DNA from: Flavobacteriales bacterium
Lineage (GTDB): Bacteria; Bacteroidota; Bacteroidia; Flavobacteriales_F; PHOS-HE28
NCBI GenBank assembly: GCA_016716605.1
Contig: JADJWA010000001.1
Coordinates: forward strand, 3,083,001-3,147,000
Direction of reading: 5' to 3'
DNA length: 64,000 bases
Each line of letters starts with the position of its first letter. Within the stretch, counting starts at the first letter, position 1. The notes beneath the pieces were generated by a model. It was not told the DNA's origin. It saw only the letters and a program-made list of their open reading frames with translations, and did no database searches. Below, piece by piece: positions 42,050 to 50,466 of the stretch. Made by a program: the position numbers and the translations under genes.

Positions 42050-42841
42050 ATGACCTCAACCACCGCTCCTGCCCGAGCGCTGCCCAAGCACCCGGTGCTC
42101 ACGGTGTCCCTCACCACGGGCAGTTTCGATGAGCAGCTGGAATCCATTCTGGCCTTGGCCCGCGACCGGTGCTCGGCGTACGTGTGCTGCGTGAACGTGC
42201 ACATGGCCATTGAAGCGCTTGAACCCGTTTTCAGCAAGATCGTGAACGAGGCCGACCTGGCCACCCCGGATGGGGTGCCCATGCTGCACGTGCTCAACAT
42301 ATTTCATCACGCCAAGCAGGAGCGCGTACCTGGGAATGACCTGATGCCGGCCCTGCTCGCCCGTGCGGCAACGCAAGGCATCGGCGTTTTCCTGTATGGT
42401 GGCCAGCCGGATACGCTCCGGACCATCAGCGCGCGCGCGAACCAGGAGAACGAAGGCATACGCATCGCCGGAACGCATTCACCGCCCTTCGCACCATTGG
42501 AGCGCATGGATCTCGACGAAGAGGCGGAGCGCATCAATTCCTCGGGCGCGGGGCTCGTCCTGGTTTCGCTCGGTTGTCCGAAACAGGAGCGTTTCATGGC
42601 GGCCATGAAAGGTCGGGTGAATGCCGTGATGGTGGGCGTCGGTGGGGCTTTCCTGCTTTACGCCGGTCTCGATAAGCGCGCACCGAAGTGGATGCGTGAC
42701 TTCTCCCTCGAATGGCTTTATCGCCTTTGGCTCGAACCAGGTCGCCTTTGGAAGCGCTACCTCGTAACCAACACCCGGTTCGTGATTCTGTACCTCAAGG
42801 CTCGGATCACCGGACAGGTCGACCAACGGCGCATGGCCTGA
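42050..42841 (+). CDS. WecG/TagA/CpsF family glycosyltransferase (GT26)
   Basis: A 263-residue glycosyltransferase of the WecB/TagA/CpsF family. The sequence shows YVCCVNVHMAIEA, ADLATPDGVPML (catalytic Asp-Gly motif), VFLYGGQPDTL and LVSLGCPKQERFM, then VGVGGAFLLYAG and the C-terminal KWMRDFSLEWLYRL that holds the enzyme at the membrane. It would transfer a ManNAc-type or related sugar to a lipid-linked acceptor. Its position just before the initiating glycosylphosphotransferase fits an early step in glycan assembly. The start at 42050 gives MTSTTAPARALP; the frame upstream overlaps the tRNA. Confidence 0.93.
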   Translation: MTSTTAPARALPKHPVLTVSLTTGSFDEQLESILALARDRCSAYVCCVNVHMAIEALEPVFSKIVNEADLATPDGVPMLHVLNIFHHAKQERVPGNDLMPALLARAATQGIGVFLYGGQPDTLRTISARANQENEGIRIAGTHSPPFAPLERMDLDEEAERINSSGAGLVLVSLGCPKQERFMAAMKGRVNAVMVGVGGAFLLYAGLDKRAPKWMRDFSLEWLYRLWLEPGRLWKRYLVTNTRFVILYLKARITGQVDQRRMA

Positions 42842-42946
42842 ACCGCTTGGTCGCGCTACTTGCCTGAAGGCTAGACAAGTGCCAACCAATGCAGCCATCA
42901 TGCAATCAAACCGTTATCGACGAATAAAGAAATTTCTTCGACAAAC

Positions 42947-42978
42947 TTGACTTCAGAGGGCCGTACCGAATAGATTTG
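42947..42978 (+). promoter_or_regulatory. Complete -33/-7 promoter of the glycosylphosphotransferase gene
   Basis: TTG at 42947-42949 and TAGATTTG at 42971-42978 are separated by 21 bases, matching the Bacteroidota promoter layout. Transcription would start near 42985, 45 bases before the ATG at 43030. Just upstream, AAGAAATTTCTT (42927-42938) is a perfect 12-bp palindrome in an unusually AT-rich patch, a possible operator. The rest of the 188-bp intergenic region shows no gene. Confidence 0.65.
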
Positions 42979-43029
42979 CCCGCACTCGAAAAGACCCGCC
43001 CGCAGCCATCACGCAGAAGCCGAATCAGC

Positions 43030-44169
43030 ATGGAGCGGATCCTTACCCCAGGCAACAACAATGGCAAGAGCAATGGTGCCGGTGAAATGGCCCAGGACCT
43101 TGCTGCTGCTTTGCGGAGCAAGCGGATCTCGCTGCAGCATGTCCAATCGGGACTGAACAAGGTGCTCTCCCTGGAACCGCTCACCTCGGTGAAGGACTTG
43201 GTGATCGTTGGCGAGAGCCCGGCCGCCGAGGAGATCTTCCAATACTGCCAGGACCAAACGGTTCGGGGCTACCGGTTCCGGGGGATCTTCACCGATGCTC
43301 CCATTGATGGCATGCTCGCCCCTCATCGGGTGGGCGACCTGGCGGCCTTGAAGGCATTCGCCGTGCAGAACAGGATTGACATCGTGTACTGCGCACTGCC
43401 CGGCACGCGGAGGCAGGAAATCACGGACCTGATGGAATTCTGCGAGCGCAACACCATCCGTTTCCGCGTGATCCCGAGCGCGGAGAGCTTCATTCCGGTG
43501 GTGAAGACGAGCGACCTCGAGTTCCTCGGCGGTGTTCCAGTGAGCAAGCTCAGAAAGGAACCGCTCGACCGTGCCGTGAACCGGATGCTGAAGCGGGCCT
43601 TCGACATTGCCTTCTCCTTGGGCGTGATCGTTTTCGTGCTCACCTGGCTCATCCCGGTGCTCAGCTTGCTCGTCAAGCTCTCGAGCCGCGGGCCGGTGTT
43701 CTTCAAGCAGATGCGCTTAGGGCGCGACAATCAGGAGTTCGTGTGCTGGAAGTTCCGGAGCATGCGCCTGAATAAGGAGGCTGATGTGAAGCAGGCAACC
43801 CAGAACGATCCGCGGGTGACCGCCGTCGGGCGCTTCCTGCGCAAGAGCAACCTCGATGAGATGCCCCAGTTCTGGAATGTGCTCTTGGGCCATATGAGCG
43901 TGGTTGGGCCCCGGCCGCACCCCATCCGCCTCAACGAGCAGTACCGGGACATCATCGACAAGTACATGGTGCGCCATTTCGTGCGCCCGGGCATCACCGG
44001 CTGGGCCCAGGTGAACGGATTCCGAGGCGAGACACGCACCCCGGAGCTCATGGAACGTCGCGTCGAACTCGATGTCTGGTACCTGGAGAACTGGTCATTC
44101 TGGCTGGACCTGCGGATCATAGTGAGTACCGTAACCAACATGTTCGGCAAGGACAAAATGGCCTATTGA
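43030..44169 (+). CDS. Short polyprenyl glycosylphosphotransferase (WcaJ type) without the N-terminal membrane domain
   Basis: Transfers a sugar-1-phosphate to undecaprenyl phosphate, starting a lipid-linked glycan. The 379-residue protein keeps the central nucleotide-binding-like domain (KDLVIVGESPAAEEIF; RIDIVYCALPGTRRQEI), one membrane helix (about 197-217, IAFSLGVIVFVLTWLIPVL) and the catalytic part: SRGPVFFKQMRLGRDNQEF, CWKFRSMRLN, LRKSNLDEMPQFWNVLLG, SVVGPRPH and ITGWAQVNGFRGET. The usual four membrane helices at the N-terminus are missing; 55 soluble residues take their place. The upstream promoter shows that transcription starts too late for a longer form. Confidence 0.93.
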   Translation: MERILTPGNNNGKSNGAGEMAQDLAAALRSKRISLQHVQSGLNKVLSLEPLTSVKDLVIVGESPAAEEIFQYCQDQTVRGYRFRGIFTDAPIDGMLAPHRVGDLAALKAFAVQNRIDIVYCALPGTRRQEITDLMEFCERNTIRFRVIPSAESFIPVVKTSDLEFLGGVPVSKLRKEPLDRAVNRMLKRAFDIAFSLGVIVFVLTWLIPVLSLLVKLSSRGPVFFKQMRLGRDNQEFVCWKFRSMRLNKEADVKQATQNDPRVTAVGRFLRKSNLDEMPQFWNVLLGHMSVVGPRPHPIRLNEQYRDIIDKYMVRHFVRPGITGWAQVNGFRGETRTPELMERRVELDVWYLENWSFWLDLRIIVSTVTNMFGKDKMAY

Positions 44170-44244
44170 ACCGGTTGGTCAGGCCACTTGGACCCGCTCC
44201 TGCCACCTTTTCGACTCCGATAGGCATTACTTCGCAAAGCCGTT

Positions 44245-44252
44245 TATATTTG
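44245..44252 (+). promoter_or_regulatory. -7 element of rpsT
   Basis: TATATTTG matches TAnnTTTG exactly. Transcription near 44259 would leave a leader of about 22 bases before the rpsT ATG. No clear -33 TTG is found at 19-21 bases. Confidence 0.55.
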
Positions 44253-44280
44253 CCGCCCCTTGCACAGCAGGGACTACGCG

Positions 44281-44535
44281 ATGGCCAATCATAAGTCAGC
44301 ATTGAAACGGGTGCGGCAGACCGAGACCCGTAACGAGCGCAACCGCTACCAGCACAAAACCACGCGCAATGCCCTGCGCGACCTGCGGGCCACCAAGGAC
44401 AAGGCGGCCGCTGAGAAGCTCCTGCCTGAGCTTACCTCCATGCTCGACAAGCTGGCCAAGCGGAACGTGATCCACCAGAACAAAGCGGCCAACCTCAAGT
44501 CATCAGCCAAGAAGCACGTCGCGGCGCTGAAGTGA
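44281..44535 (+). CDS. rpsT: 30S ribosomal protein S20
   Basis: An 84-residue basic, all-helical protein starting MANHKSALKRVRQTETRNE, the S20 signature, and ending NLKSSAKKHVAALK. It binds the 5' domain of 16S rRNA. The frame extends 21 bases upstream, but the ATG at 44281 gives the conserved start. It has its own promoter and is followed by radC after 63 bp. Confidence 0.98.
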   Translation: MANHKSALKRVRQTETRNERNRYQHKTTRNALRDLRATKDKAAAEKLLPELTSMLDKLAKRNVIHQNKAANLKSSAKKHVAALK

Positions 44536-44598
44536 CCCGTTGAACCCTACTTTGGACAGGTCCTCGCGATGCGTGGGCCTGTTCGCTTTTCAAGACCC

Positions 44599-45303
44599 AT
44601 GGAGGAGCCAGACCAAGCACGGATCCCGATCCGGGAATGGGCCGCTGATGACAGGCCCCGGGAAAAGCTCCTGAAACTGGGGGCGCAGGCCCTTTCCGAT
44701 GCAGAATTGATCGCCATCCTCATACGTTCAGGCACGCGCACGGAAAGCGCGCTCGATCTGGCCAAACGCATCCTGGCCAGATCGGGCAACGACCTGCACC
44801 GCCTAGGCACGCTCGACACCAAGGAGCTCATGGCCCACAAAGGCATGGGCGAGGCCAAGGCCCTGACCATCACAGCGGCATTGGAGCTGGGTCGTCGCCG
44901 CCGCGCCACGGATGCAGCGGAGCGAGTCTCCGTCACCTCCAGCGCGATCGCATTCGAGCTGATCAGGGGGAAGATCGCCGACCTGCCCCACGAGGAATTC
45001 TGGCTGATCCTGCTCGACCGGGGCAACCGGCTGCTCGAACTTGCCAAGGTGAGCAGCGGAGGTTTGCACGGCACCGTAGTGGACCCCAAGATGCTGTTCA
45101 AGGCCGCGCTCGAGAAACGCGCTTCGTGCATTCTGCTCTGCCACAACCATCCAAGCGGCCAACTGCGGCCCAGCGAAGAGGACGTCAAGCTCACGAGGAA
45201 ACTCGCTGAAGGCGCACGACTGCTCGACATTCAAGTGCAGGACCACCTGATCGTGGGAGCCACGGGGTATTACAGTTTCGCGGACAACGGCATGCTCGGA
45301 TGA
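44599..45303 (+). CDS. radC: RadC family (JAB domain) protein
   Basis: A 234-residue protein with a UPF0758/RadC layout: N-terminal IREWAADDRPREKLLKLG, a helix-hairpin-helix-like region (LDTKELMAHKGMGEAKALTI) and a C-terminal JAB metalloprotease-like domain with LLCHNHPSGQLRPSEED, the metal-binding His-x-His...Asp motif. Despite the name, a role in DNA repair is doubtful. The ATG at 44599 fits the family start. It overlaps wecB by four bases. Confidence 0.95.
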   Translation: MEEPDQARIPIREWAADDRPREKLLKLGAQALSDAELIAILIRSGTRTESALDLAKRILARSGNDLHRLGTLDTKELMAHKGMGEAKALTITAALELGRRRRATDAAERVSVTSSAIAFELIRGKIADLPHEEFWLILLDRGNRLLELAKVSSGGLHGTVVDPKMLFKAALEKRASCILLCHNHPSGQLRPSEEDVKLTRKLAEGARLLDIQVQDHLIVGATGYYSFADNGMLG

Positions 45304-46412
45304 GGCGGTTGCTCAGCATCGTGGGCGCAAGGCCCCAATTCGTGAAGGCTGCGGCGATAGGCCGCGCGCTTGCCGGGCATGCCGATACGGACCATGCTCT
45401 CCTGCACAGCGGCCAGCATTACGACGAGTCCATGAGCCGGGTCTTCTTCGATGAACTCGGGATACCGGCTGCACGCACGCACCTGGGCATCGGATCCGGA
45501 ACGCACGGGGAACAGACCGCCCGCATGATCGAGGGCATTGAACGGGCGCTGATCGCCCAACGGCCCGATGCGGTGATCCTGTATGGCGACACGAATACCA
45601 CGCTCGCCGGGGCCATCGCCGCTGTGAAGCTCGGCGTGCCCATCGCGCATGTCGAAGCCGGCCTGAGATCCTTCAACAGGGCCATGCCCGAAGAGATCAA
45701 TCGCGTCCTTTGCGACCATTGCTCCACTTGGCTCTTCTGCCCAACCGCTACAGCCGTGACCAACCTCGCGTCCGAAGGCATACCGGTGTCCAGCGGCACT
45801 GATCCGGCGACCGCCAAGCCCTTGGTAGCGCTCACCGGCGATGTCATGCTCGACAGCAGCCTGCACTACGCGATGCTGGCGGATGAGCGCTCCTCCATCG
45901 TCCAGCGGCTCGGGTTGCGCGAGAGCGGCTTCTTCCTCGCCACGATGCACCGCGACTTCAATACCGATCGGCCCGAAAGGCTCGGCGCGTTGCTGAACGC
46001 CCTGCAAGCCTGCGCCTCCGAGCATGCCATGGAGGTGGTGCTGCCGCTGCATCCACGCACACGCAGGTGCATCGCGCAGCACGGCCTATCCTTCGACCGG
46101 CCGGGCGTGAGGCTGATCGACCCGGTGGGCTACCTCGATATGATCGCGCTGGAACGCCACGCCCTATTGGTGCTCACGGATAGCGGAGGGGTGCAGAAGG
46201 AAGCCTATTTCTACAAGAAGCCATGCGTGGTACTTCGCGGTGAGACCGAATGGACAGAGCTGGTGGAGCATGGCCAGGCGGTGCTGGCCGATGCGGATAA
46301 GGACCGCATCATGGCAGCCGTGAAGGGTTTCATGCGAGATGGCGCACCCGAATGCCCGGCGCTCTACGGGGATGGTCATGCGGCTGAGCGCATCGCGGAG
46401 CTGATCGGCTGA
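45300..46412 (+). CDS. wecB: UDP-N-acetylglucosamine 2-epimerase (non-hydrolysing)
   Basis: Converts UDP-GlcNAc to UDP-ManNAc for surface glycans. The 370-residue protein shows the family start SIVGARPQFVKAAAI, HSGQHYDESMSRVFF, GEQTARMIEGIE, LYGDTNTTLAGAIAA, HVEAGLRSFNRAMPEEINR and LVLTDSGGVQKEAYF. Length and motifs are normal. It overlaps radC by four bases. The WecG/TagA-type enzyme about 3 kb upstream would use the ManNAc-type donor made here. Confidence 0.96.
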   Translation: MRRLLSIVGARPQFVKAAAIGRALAGHADTDHALLHSGQHYDESMSRVFFDELGIPAARTHLGIGSGTHGEQTARMIEGIERALIAQRPDAVILYGDTNTTLAGAIAAVKLGVPIAHVEAGLRSFNRAMPEEINRVLCDHCSTWLFCPTATAVTNLASEGIPVSSGTDPATAKPLVALTGDVMLDSSLHYAMLADERSSIVQRLGLRESGFFLATMHRDFNTDRPERLGALLNALQACASEHAMEVVLPLHPRTRRCIAQHGLSFDRPGVRLIDPVGYLDMIALERHALLVLTDSGGVQKEAYFYKKPCVVLRGETEWTELVEHGQAVLADADKDRIMAAVKGFMRDGAPECPALYGDGHAAERIAELIG

Positions 46413-46447
46413 GCCCCACCGGAACCTCGCTCCTACCTTGCTCGCGA

Positions 46448-47764
46448 TTGATACCTGTGCAGGAAGCCGCCATTTGGATCGAATCGACCGGCGCGCGCGC
46501 GCAGTACGCGGTGGAGCAGATGCTTGCCACCATGCTGGGCTTGCGCATCCAAAGGGTCAGCGATCGCCGGGACCTTGACCCAGCGGCACTGCCTTGCCTC
46601 TGCTACTCACATGATCCGGTGCCCGGCGCATTCCATGTGCGTCCGGCTGATGGCTTGCAGGATGGATCGCCCCCCATGATCGATCCCGGCGTGTGCCATC
46701 GCGGGGATCAGCCAATGCTGTTCCCGGTCGATGGTGGTGACCTGCCATTCGACCCCTTCGCTGCCGCGTTCTTCCTCTTATCGCGCGCCGAGGAATGGGC
46801 ATCGCTGCCTGCCGACGAACACGGACGGCCGCTTACGAATGCGCTGCACGCCGCCCGCCACAACTACCTGCACCGACCAGTGGTCGATGAATGGGCCTTG
46901 CTCCTGGCTGAGGCTTGGCGCGTTCGCGATCCCCGACTTCCAATCCCTCGCCGTTCCTACCGGCAGGTGACCACGATCGATCTCGACAATGGCTTCAAGT
47001 ACCTCGGCCGCGAGCCCTGGCGGAGCGCCGGAGCCTGGATCCGTGAGCAGATCACCGGTGATCGGCGCAGTGCGCGCGAGCGCATTGCCGTGCTGACCGG
47101 CAAGGCTGCCGACCCCTTCGAGCTGGACGACGAGGTGCTTGATCACCTGTCTCACTGCAGTTCGCGCACCATCGCCTTCGTGCTCGCTTCGGATCGCGGC
47201 AAGCACGATCATGCCGTGCCCGTGGAGCATCCGCGGTACGCCGGATACCTGAAGCGGATTTCCGCGCATGCCGAGATCGGCCTTCACCCCTCCTACCGGA
47301 CAAGCACGGTGCAAGGACTCACCGAGATTGAGCGGGATCGGCTCGCGAACGCTATTGACAGGCCCATTACCGCATCGCGCCAGCATTTCCTGCGCTTCGC
47401 CACGCCGGGCACCTTCCGCACGGCGATCACGCTCGGCTTCAGCGAGGAGCACAGCATGGGCTGCCATGACCGCCTCGGTTTCCGCGCCGGGACCTGCACG
47501 CCGTACAACTGGTATGACCTTGAGCGCGACGAATGCACGGAGCTCATGATCCATCCGTTCGCCGTCATGGACAATACCCTGATCGAGAAACTGCGCCTTT
47601 CCCCGGAGAACGCCCTGCACGAAGCGCAGCGAGTGATCGATGCCGTGAAGCGCGTAAGCGGAACCTTCACCGGACTATGGCACGAGAGCTTCCTGGCGGC
47701 CACCGGTCCGAAGGCCTCCTGGCGCCCGGCCATCCTGCGCATCATCGGCAACGCAGCGCCATGA
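46448..47764 (+). CDS. Polysaccharide deacetylase-like protein with N-terminal extension
   Basis: A 438-residue soluble protein. The first ~170 residues include FDPFAAAFFLLSRAEEW and LPRRS-like PRRSYRQVTTIDLDNGF, typical of the DUF7033-plus-deacetylase arrangement. The deacetylase half has TIDLDNGFKY with the metal-binding Asp, EIGLHPSYRTS (His motif) and DRLGFRAGTCTPYNWYDLE. It starts at a TTG (MIPVQEAAIWIES); a GTG three codons later is an alternative. It overlaps the next gene by four bases. Its role would be N-deacetylation of a cell-surface sugar; substrate unknown. Confidence 0.82.
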   Translation: MIPVQEAAIWIESTGARAQYAVEQMLATMLGLRIQRVSDRRDLDPAALPCLCYSHDPVPGAFHVRPADGLQDGSPPMIDPGVCHRGDQPMLFPVDGGDLPFDPFAAAFFLLSRAEEWASLPADEHGRPLTNALHAARHNYLHRPVVDEWALLLAEAWRVRDPRLPIPRRSYRQVTTIDLDNGFKYLGREPWRSAGAWIREQITGDRRSARERIAVLTGKAADPFELDDEVLDHLSHCSSRTIAFVLASDRGKHDHAVPVEHPRYAGYLKRISAHAEIGLHPSYRTSTVQGLTEIERDRLANAIDRPITASRQHFLRFATPGTFRTAITLGFSEEHSMGCHDRLGFRAGTCTPYNWYDLERDECTELMIHPFAVMDNTLIEKLRLSPENALHEAQRVIDAVKRVSGTFTGLWHESFLAATGPKASWRPAILRIIGNAAP

Positions 47765-48663
47765 TCGAGCACCTGCGCCACCATGAGATCGATAAGGCCG
47801 CATGGGATGCGCGCCTCTTGCGCTGCCCCAACCGGCTATGGTACGCGCAGAGCTGGGTGCTCGACCGCATGTGCCCGGCATGGGAAGCGCTCATCGATGC
47901 CGATGCCGATGCGCAGATGCCGCTGACCGCCCGGCGCAAGTGGGGTATCGACTACCTCTTCCAGCCCATCGGGCTGCAGCAGCTCGGCGTGTTCGCGGCG
48001 CGGCCCTCGGATGAGCTGCACCGAGCGTTCATCAAAGCCATCCCACACCGCTTCAGGTACATCGATATCATGCTGAACGGGGCCACGCAGCCTTGTGGCG
48101 ATTCGGGATGCACTTGGGAGGCTCGCCGGAACCAGGTGATCCACGCCGATCGCCCGATCGAGCAATTGCGCGCCGCGTACGCCAAGGGCCATCAGCGCAA
48201 CCTGAAGGGCGCATCAATCGGCGGGGAGCCCGAATTCAATGCCAAGGATTTCGAGGCGCTCTTCAGGCGCACCACCGGCGCGCGCTTCGGCAAGCCGGCC
48301 GTGACAGGCCTGGAGGACCTCATCGGGGTGATCGAAGAAGGGATGGCGCGGGGCCAATGCGCCGTGAAGGCGCTGTCCATCGACGGGCGGCCTGAGGCTG
48401 CGGCATGCTTCGCGGATTGGGGCGGGCGCTCGATACTCCTGAAATCGGCGAATACCCAGGCGGGCTACCACGCGAAGGCCATGTTCCGCATCACCGATAC
48501 GTGGATCGAGCGTCATGCCGGCAGCGGGATGCTGCTCGACTTCGCAGGATCCAGCACCCCGAGCGTGGCGCGCTTCAACGCCGGCTTCGGAGCCGAAGAG
48601 AGGACCTACTTTCGCCTGCGGCGGAACCGGCTTCCGCTGCCGCTGCGGTGGCTAAAGCAATGA
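47761..48663 (+). CDS. FemAB/GNAT-like acyltransferase, putative
   Basis: A 300-residue soluble protein. CPNRLWYAQSWVLDRM at the start, YRYIDIMLN-like RFRYIDIMLNG, QRNLKGAS, and the C-terminal MLLDFAGSSTPSVARFNAGFG match the pattern of FemAB-like peptidyltransferases and related GNAT folds often found beside polysaccharide deacetylases. It would transfer an amino-acyl or acyl group to an amine freed by deacetylation, which fits its four-base overlap with the deacetylase gene. This function is inference from fold and context. Confidence 0.7.
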   Translation: MIEHLRHHEIDKAAWDARLLRCPNRLWYAQSWVLDRMCPAWEALIDADADAQMPLTARRKWGIDYLFQPIGLQQLGVFAARPSDELHRAFIKAIPHRFRYIDIMLNGATQPCGDSGCTWEARRNQVIHADRPIEQLRAAYAKGHQRNLKGASIGGEPEFNAKDFEALFRRTTGARFGKPAVTGLEDLIGVIEEGMARGQCAVKALSIDGRPEAAACFADWGGRSILLKSANTQAGYHAKAMFRITDTWIERHAGSGMLLDFAGSSTPSVARFNAGFGAEERTYFRLRRNRLPLPLRWLKQ

Positions 48664-48667
48664 GCGC

Positions 48668-49318
48668 ATGGTCCTGGAACTGGTGAATCAACAGAGCGTG
48701 GCGGGGCATTTCATCGCGGAGCTGCGCGACGCCCAGGTGCAACACGACCCCATGCGCTTCAGGCGCAACCTGGAACGCTTGGGCGAAGTGCTGGCCTATG
48801 AGCTGAGCCGGACGCTCGACTACGATGAGCAGGAGGTCGTCACGCCACTGGGCTCAGCCAAGGCCCGCCTGTTGAAGGAACAGCCCGTGCTCGCCACGAT
48901 CCTGCGCGCAGGACTGCCCATGCACCAAGGCCTGCTCAACTGCTTCGATCGCGCCGACAATGCCTTCATCAGTGCCTACCGCAAGCACCGCAAGGGCGAG
49001 GACGGATTCGACATCGAGGTGGAGTACATGAGCAGCCCGCGCCTCGACGATCGCGTACTCGTCCTTTGCGACCCCATGCTCGCCACCGGCCAGAGCATGG
49101 TGCTGGTTTACCGGGCCTTGTTGCGCATGGGCGTGCCCCGGCAACTGCATGTGGTGAGCGCGATCGCCAGTCGCGAAGGACTCGAGCACGCCAAGATCCA
49201 CCTTCCCGCCGGTACACGGTTCTGGATCGGCGCCATCGACGAGGAGATGACCGCGCAGGCCTACATCGTACCTGGGCTTGGTGATGCCGGCGACCTGGCC
49301 TATGGGCGTAAGGCCTGA
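48668..49318 (+). CDS. upp: Uracil phosphoribosyltransferase
   Basis: Salvages uracil to UMP with PRPP. The 216-residue protein has RFRRNLERLGEVLAYELSR, ATILRAGLPMHQGLL, VLVLCDPMLATGQSM (PRPP-binding loop) and a C-terminal YIVPGLGDAGDLAYG, all characteristic of Upp. It follows the FemAB-like gene by 4 bp and precedes a small membrane protein by 3 bp. Confidence 0.96.
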   Translation: MVLELVNQQSVAGHFIAELRDAQVQHDPMRFRRNLERLGEVLAYELSRTLDYDEQEVVTPLGSAKARLLKEQPVLATILRAGLPMHQGLLNCFDRADNAFISAYRKHRKGEDGFDIEVEYMSSPRLDDRVLVLCDPMLATGQSMVLVYRALLRMGVPRQLHVVSAIASREGLEHAKIHLPAGTRFWIGAIDEEMTAQAYIVPGLGDAGDLAYGRKA

Positions 49319-49321
49319 GCC

Positions 49322-49774
49322 ATGGATACCGCGGGCATCTTGGCGGTACTCGGCACCAGCATTGTCAAATTCGTGCTCGCCGCTGCCGTCTCATACGGCT
49401 TCAACCACACGTATTGGGAGACCGTGCTGTTGCTCGCCATCGGCGGAACCGCAGGGACCACGGCCTTCTATCGCGCTGGCATTGCCGTGTTGAAATGGCT
49501 GCATGCCCGTGCGGTGAAGAGCCGGGAGCGCCGCATCCGCATGGGCCGCGCCCCGAAGCGCGTGTTCACCCGGGGCAACCGGTTCATCGTTCGCATGAAG
49601 CGCGATTACGGCTTGCTCGGGCTGACGATCATGCCGCCGATCGTCTCCGTGCCCATCACCGCATTGATCGCCGCGAAGTATTTCCGGCACGACCGCCGCA
49701 CCTTGCCGCTGCTGATCGGCGCCATCGCGGGCTGGTCGTTGATCCTGAGCACGGCATGGGCATTCCTGCGATGA
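49322..49774 (+). CDS. Small multi-pass membrane protein, unknown function
   Basis: A 150-residue inner-membrane protein with about four hydrophobic segments (near residues 5-25, 34-55, 95-115 and 124-147). A basic cytoplasmic loop of about 35 residues, KSRERRIRMGRAPKRVFTR, separates the two halves. LTIMPPIVSVPITALIAAKYF has helix-breaking prolines in the membrane, as in small transporters. It lies 3 bp after upp and overlaps yjjG by four bases. I do not recognise a named family with confidence. Confidence 0.75.
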   Translation: MDTAGILAVLGTSIVKFVLAAAVSYGFNHTYWETVLLLAIGGTAGTTAFYRAGIAVLKWLHARAVKSRERRIRMGRAPKRVFTRGNRFIVRMKRDYGLLGLTIMPPIVSVPITALIAAKYFRHDRRTLPLLIGAIAGWSLILSTAWAFLR

Positions 49775-50466
49775 AGCGTTACCGGCATCTCTTCTTCGAC
49801 CTCGACCACACCCTCTGGGACTTCCGCGCCAACTCGCGCGAGACTTTGCGCGATCTCTTCATCGAGGAGCGGCTCACGGCACGTGGGGTGCCCGATGCCG
49901 ATGCGTTCATCGCGGTGTACGAGGAGATCAACCACAAGCTCTGGGCGGAGCACGGCGCGGGGCGCATGCCGAAGGAAGTGATGCGCGTGCTGCGCTTCCG
50001 CTCTGCGCTGCAGCGCTTCGGCGTGGTGGATGGCCGCCTGCCCGGCAGGCTCTCACAGGAATACCTCGCCCGCTGCCCGCTGAAACCGCTGCTGATGCCA
50101 GGCGCGCTGGAATTGCTCGATGCGCTGCATGGACGCTACCGCATGCACATCATCACCAACGGCTTCGATGAGGTGCAGCACCTGAAGCTCGCCGCGTGCG
50201 GGATCGCGGATCGCTTCGATCTGGTGCTCACCAGCGAGCGGGCGGGCGCGGCGAAACCGCACGCCGCCGTGTTCGAAAAGGCGTTGGACCGCACGGGCGC
50301 CAAGGCGGATGCGAGCCTGATGATCGGCGACAACGCCGACACCGATATGCTGGGCGCGCGGAATGCCGGCTGGGATCATGCGCACTACCACGCCGAAACG
50401 GAGCCGGACCCCATGGCCACGTACCGCTTCGGGCATCACGACGAGCTACGGCGCCTGCTGGCCTGA
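49771..50466 (+). CDS. yjjG: HAD-family pyrimidine nucleotidase (YjjG-like)
   Basis: A 231-residue HAD hydrolase. Motif I is HLFFDLDHTLWDF at the N-terminus, motif II IITNGFDEV, motif III KPHAAVF and motif IV MIGDNADTDMLGA. The HTLWDF variant and the length fit the YjjG group, which removes phosphate from non-canonical pyrimidine nucleotides. The start at 49771 was chosen over a much longer frame. Its neighbour upp is also in pyrimidine metabolism. The 3' end overlaps the convergent gene by 21 bp. Confidence 0.92.
   Translation: MKRYRHLFFDLDHTLWDFRANSRETLRDLFIEERLTARGVPDADAFIAVYEEINHKLWAEHGAGRMPKEVMRVLRFRSALQRFGVVDGRLPGRLSQEYLARCPLKPLLMPGALELLDALHGRYRMHIITNGFDEVQHLKLAACGIADRFDLVLTSERAGAAKPHAAVFEKALDRTGAKADASLMIGDNADTDMLGARNAGWDHAHYHAETEPDPMATYRFGHHDELRRLLA

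Noticed and set aside
42976..43029. TTG start giving 18 extra residues for the glycosylphosphotransferase
   Set aside because: The codon falls inside the -7 box and before the expected transcription start, so it cannot be translated from that promoter.
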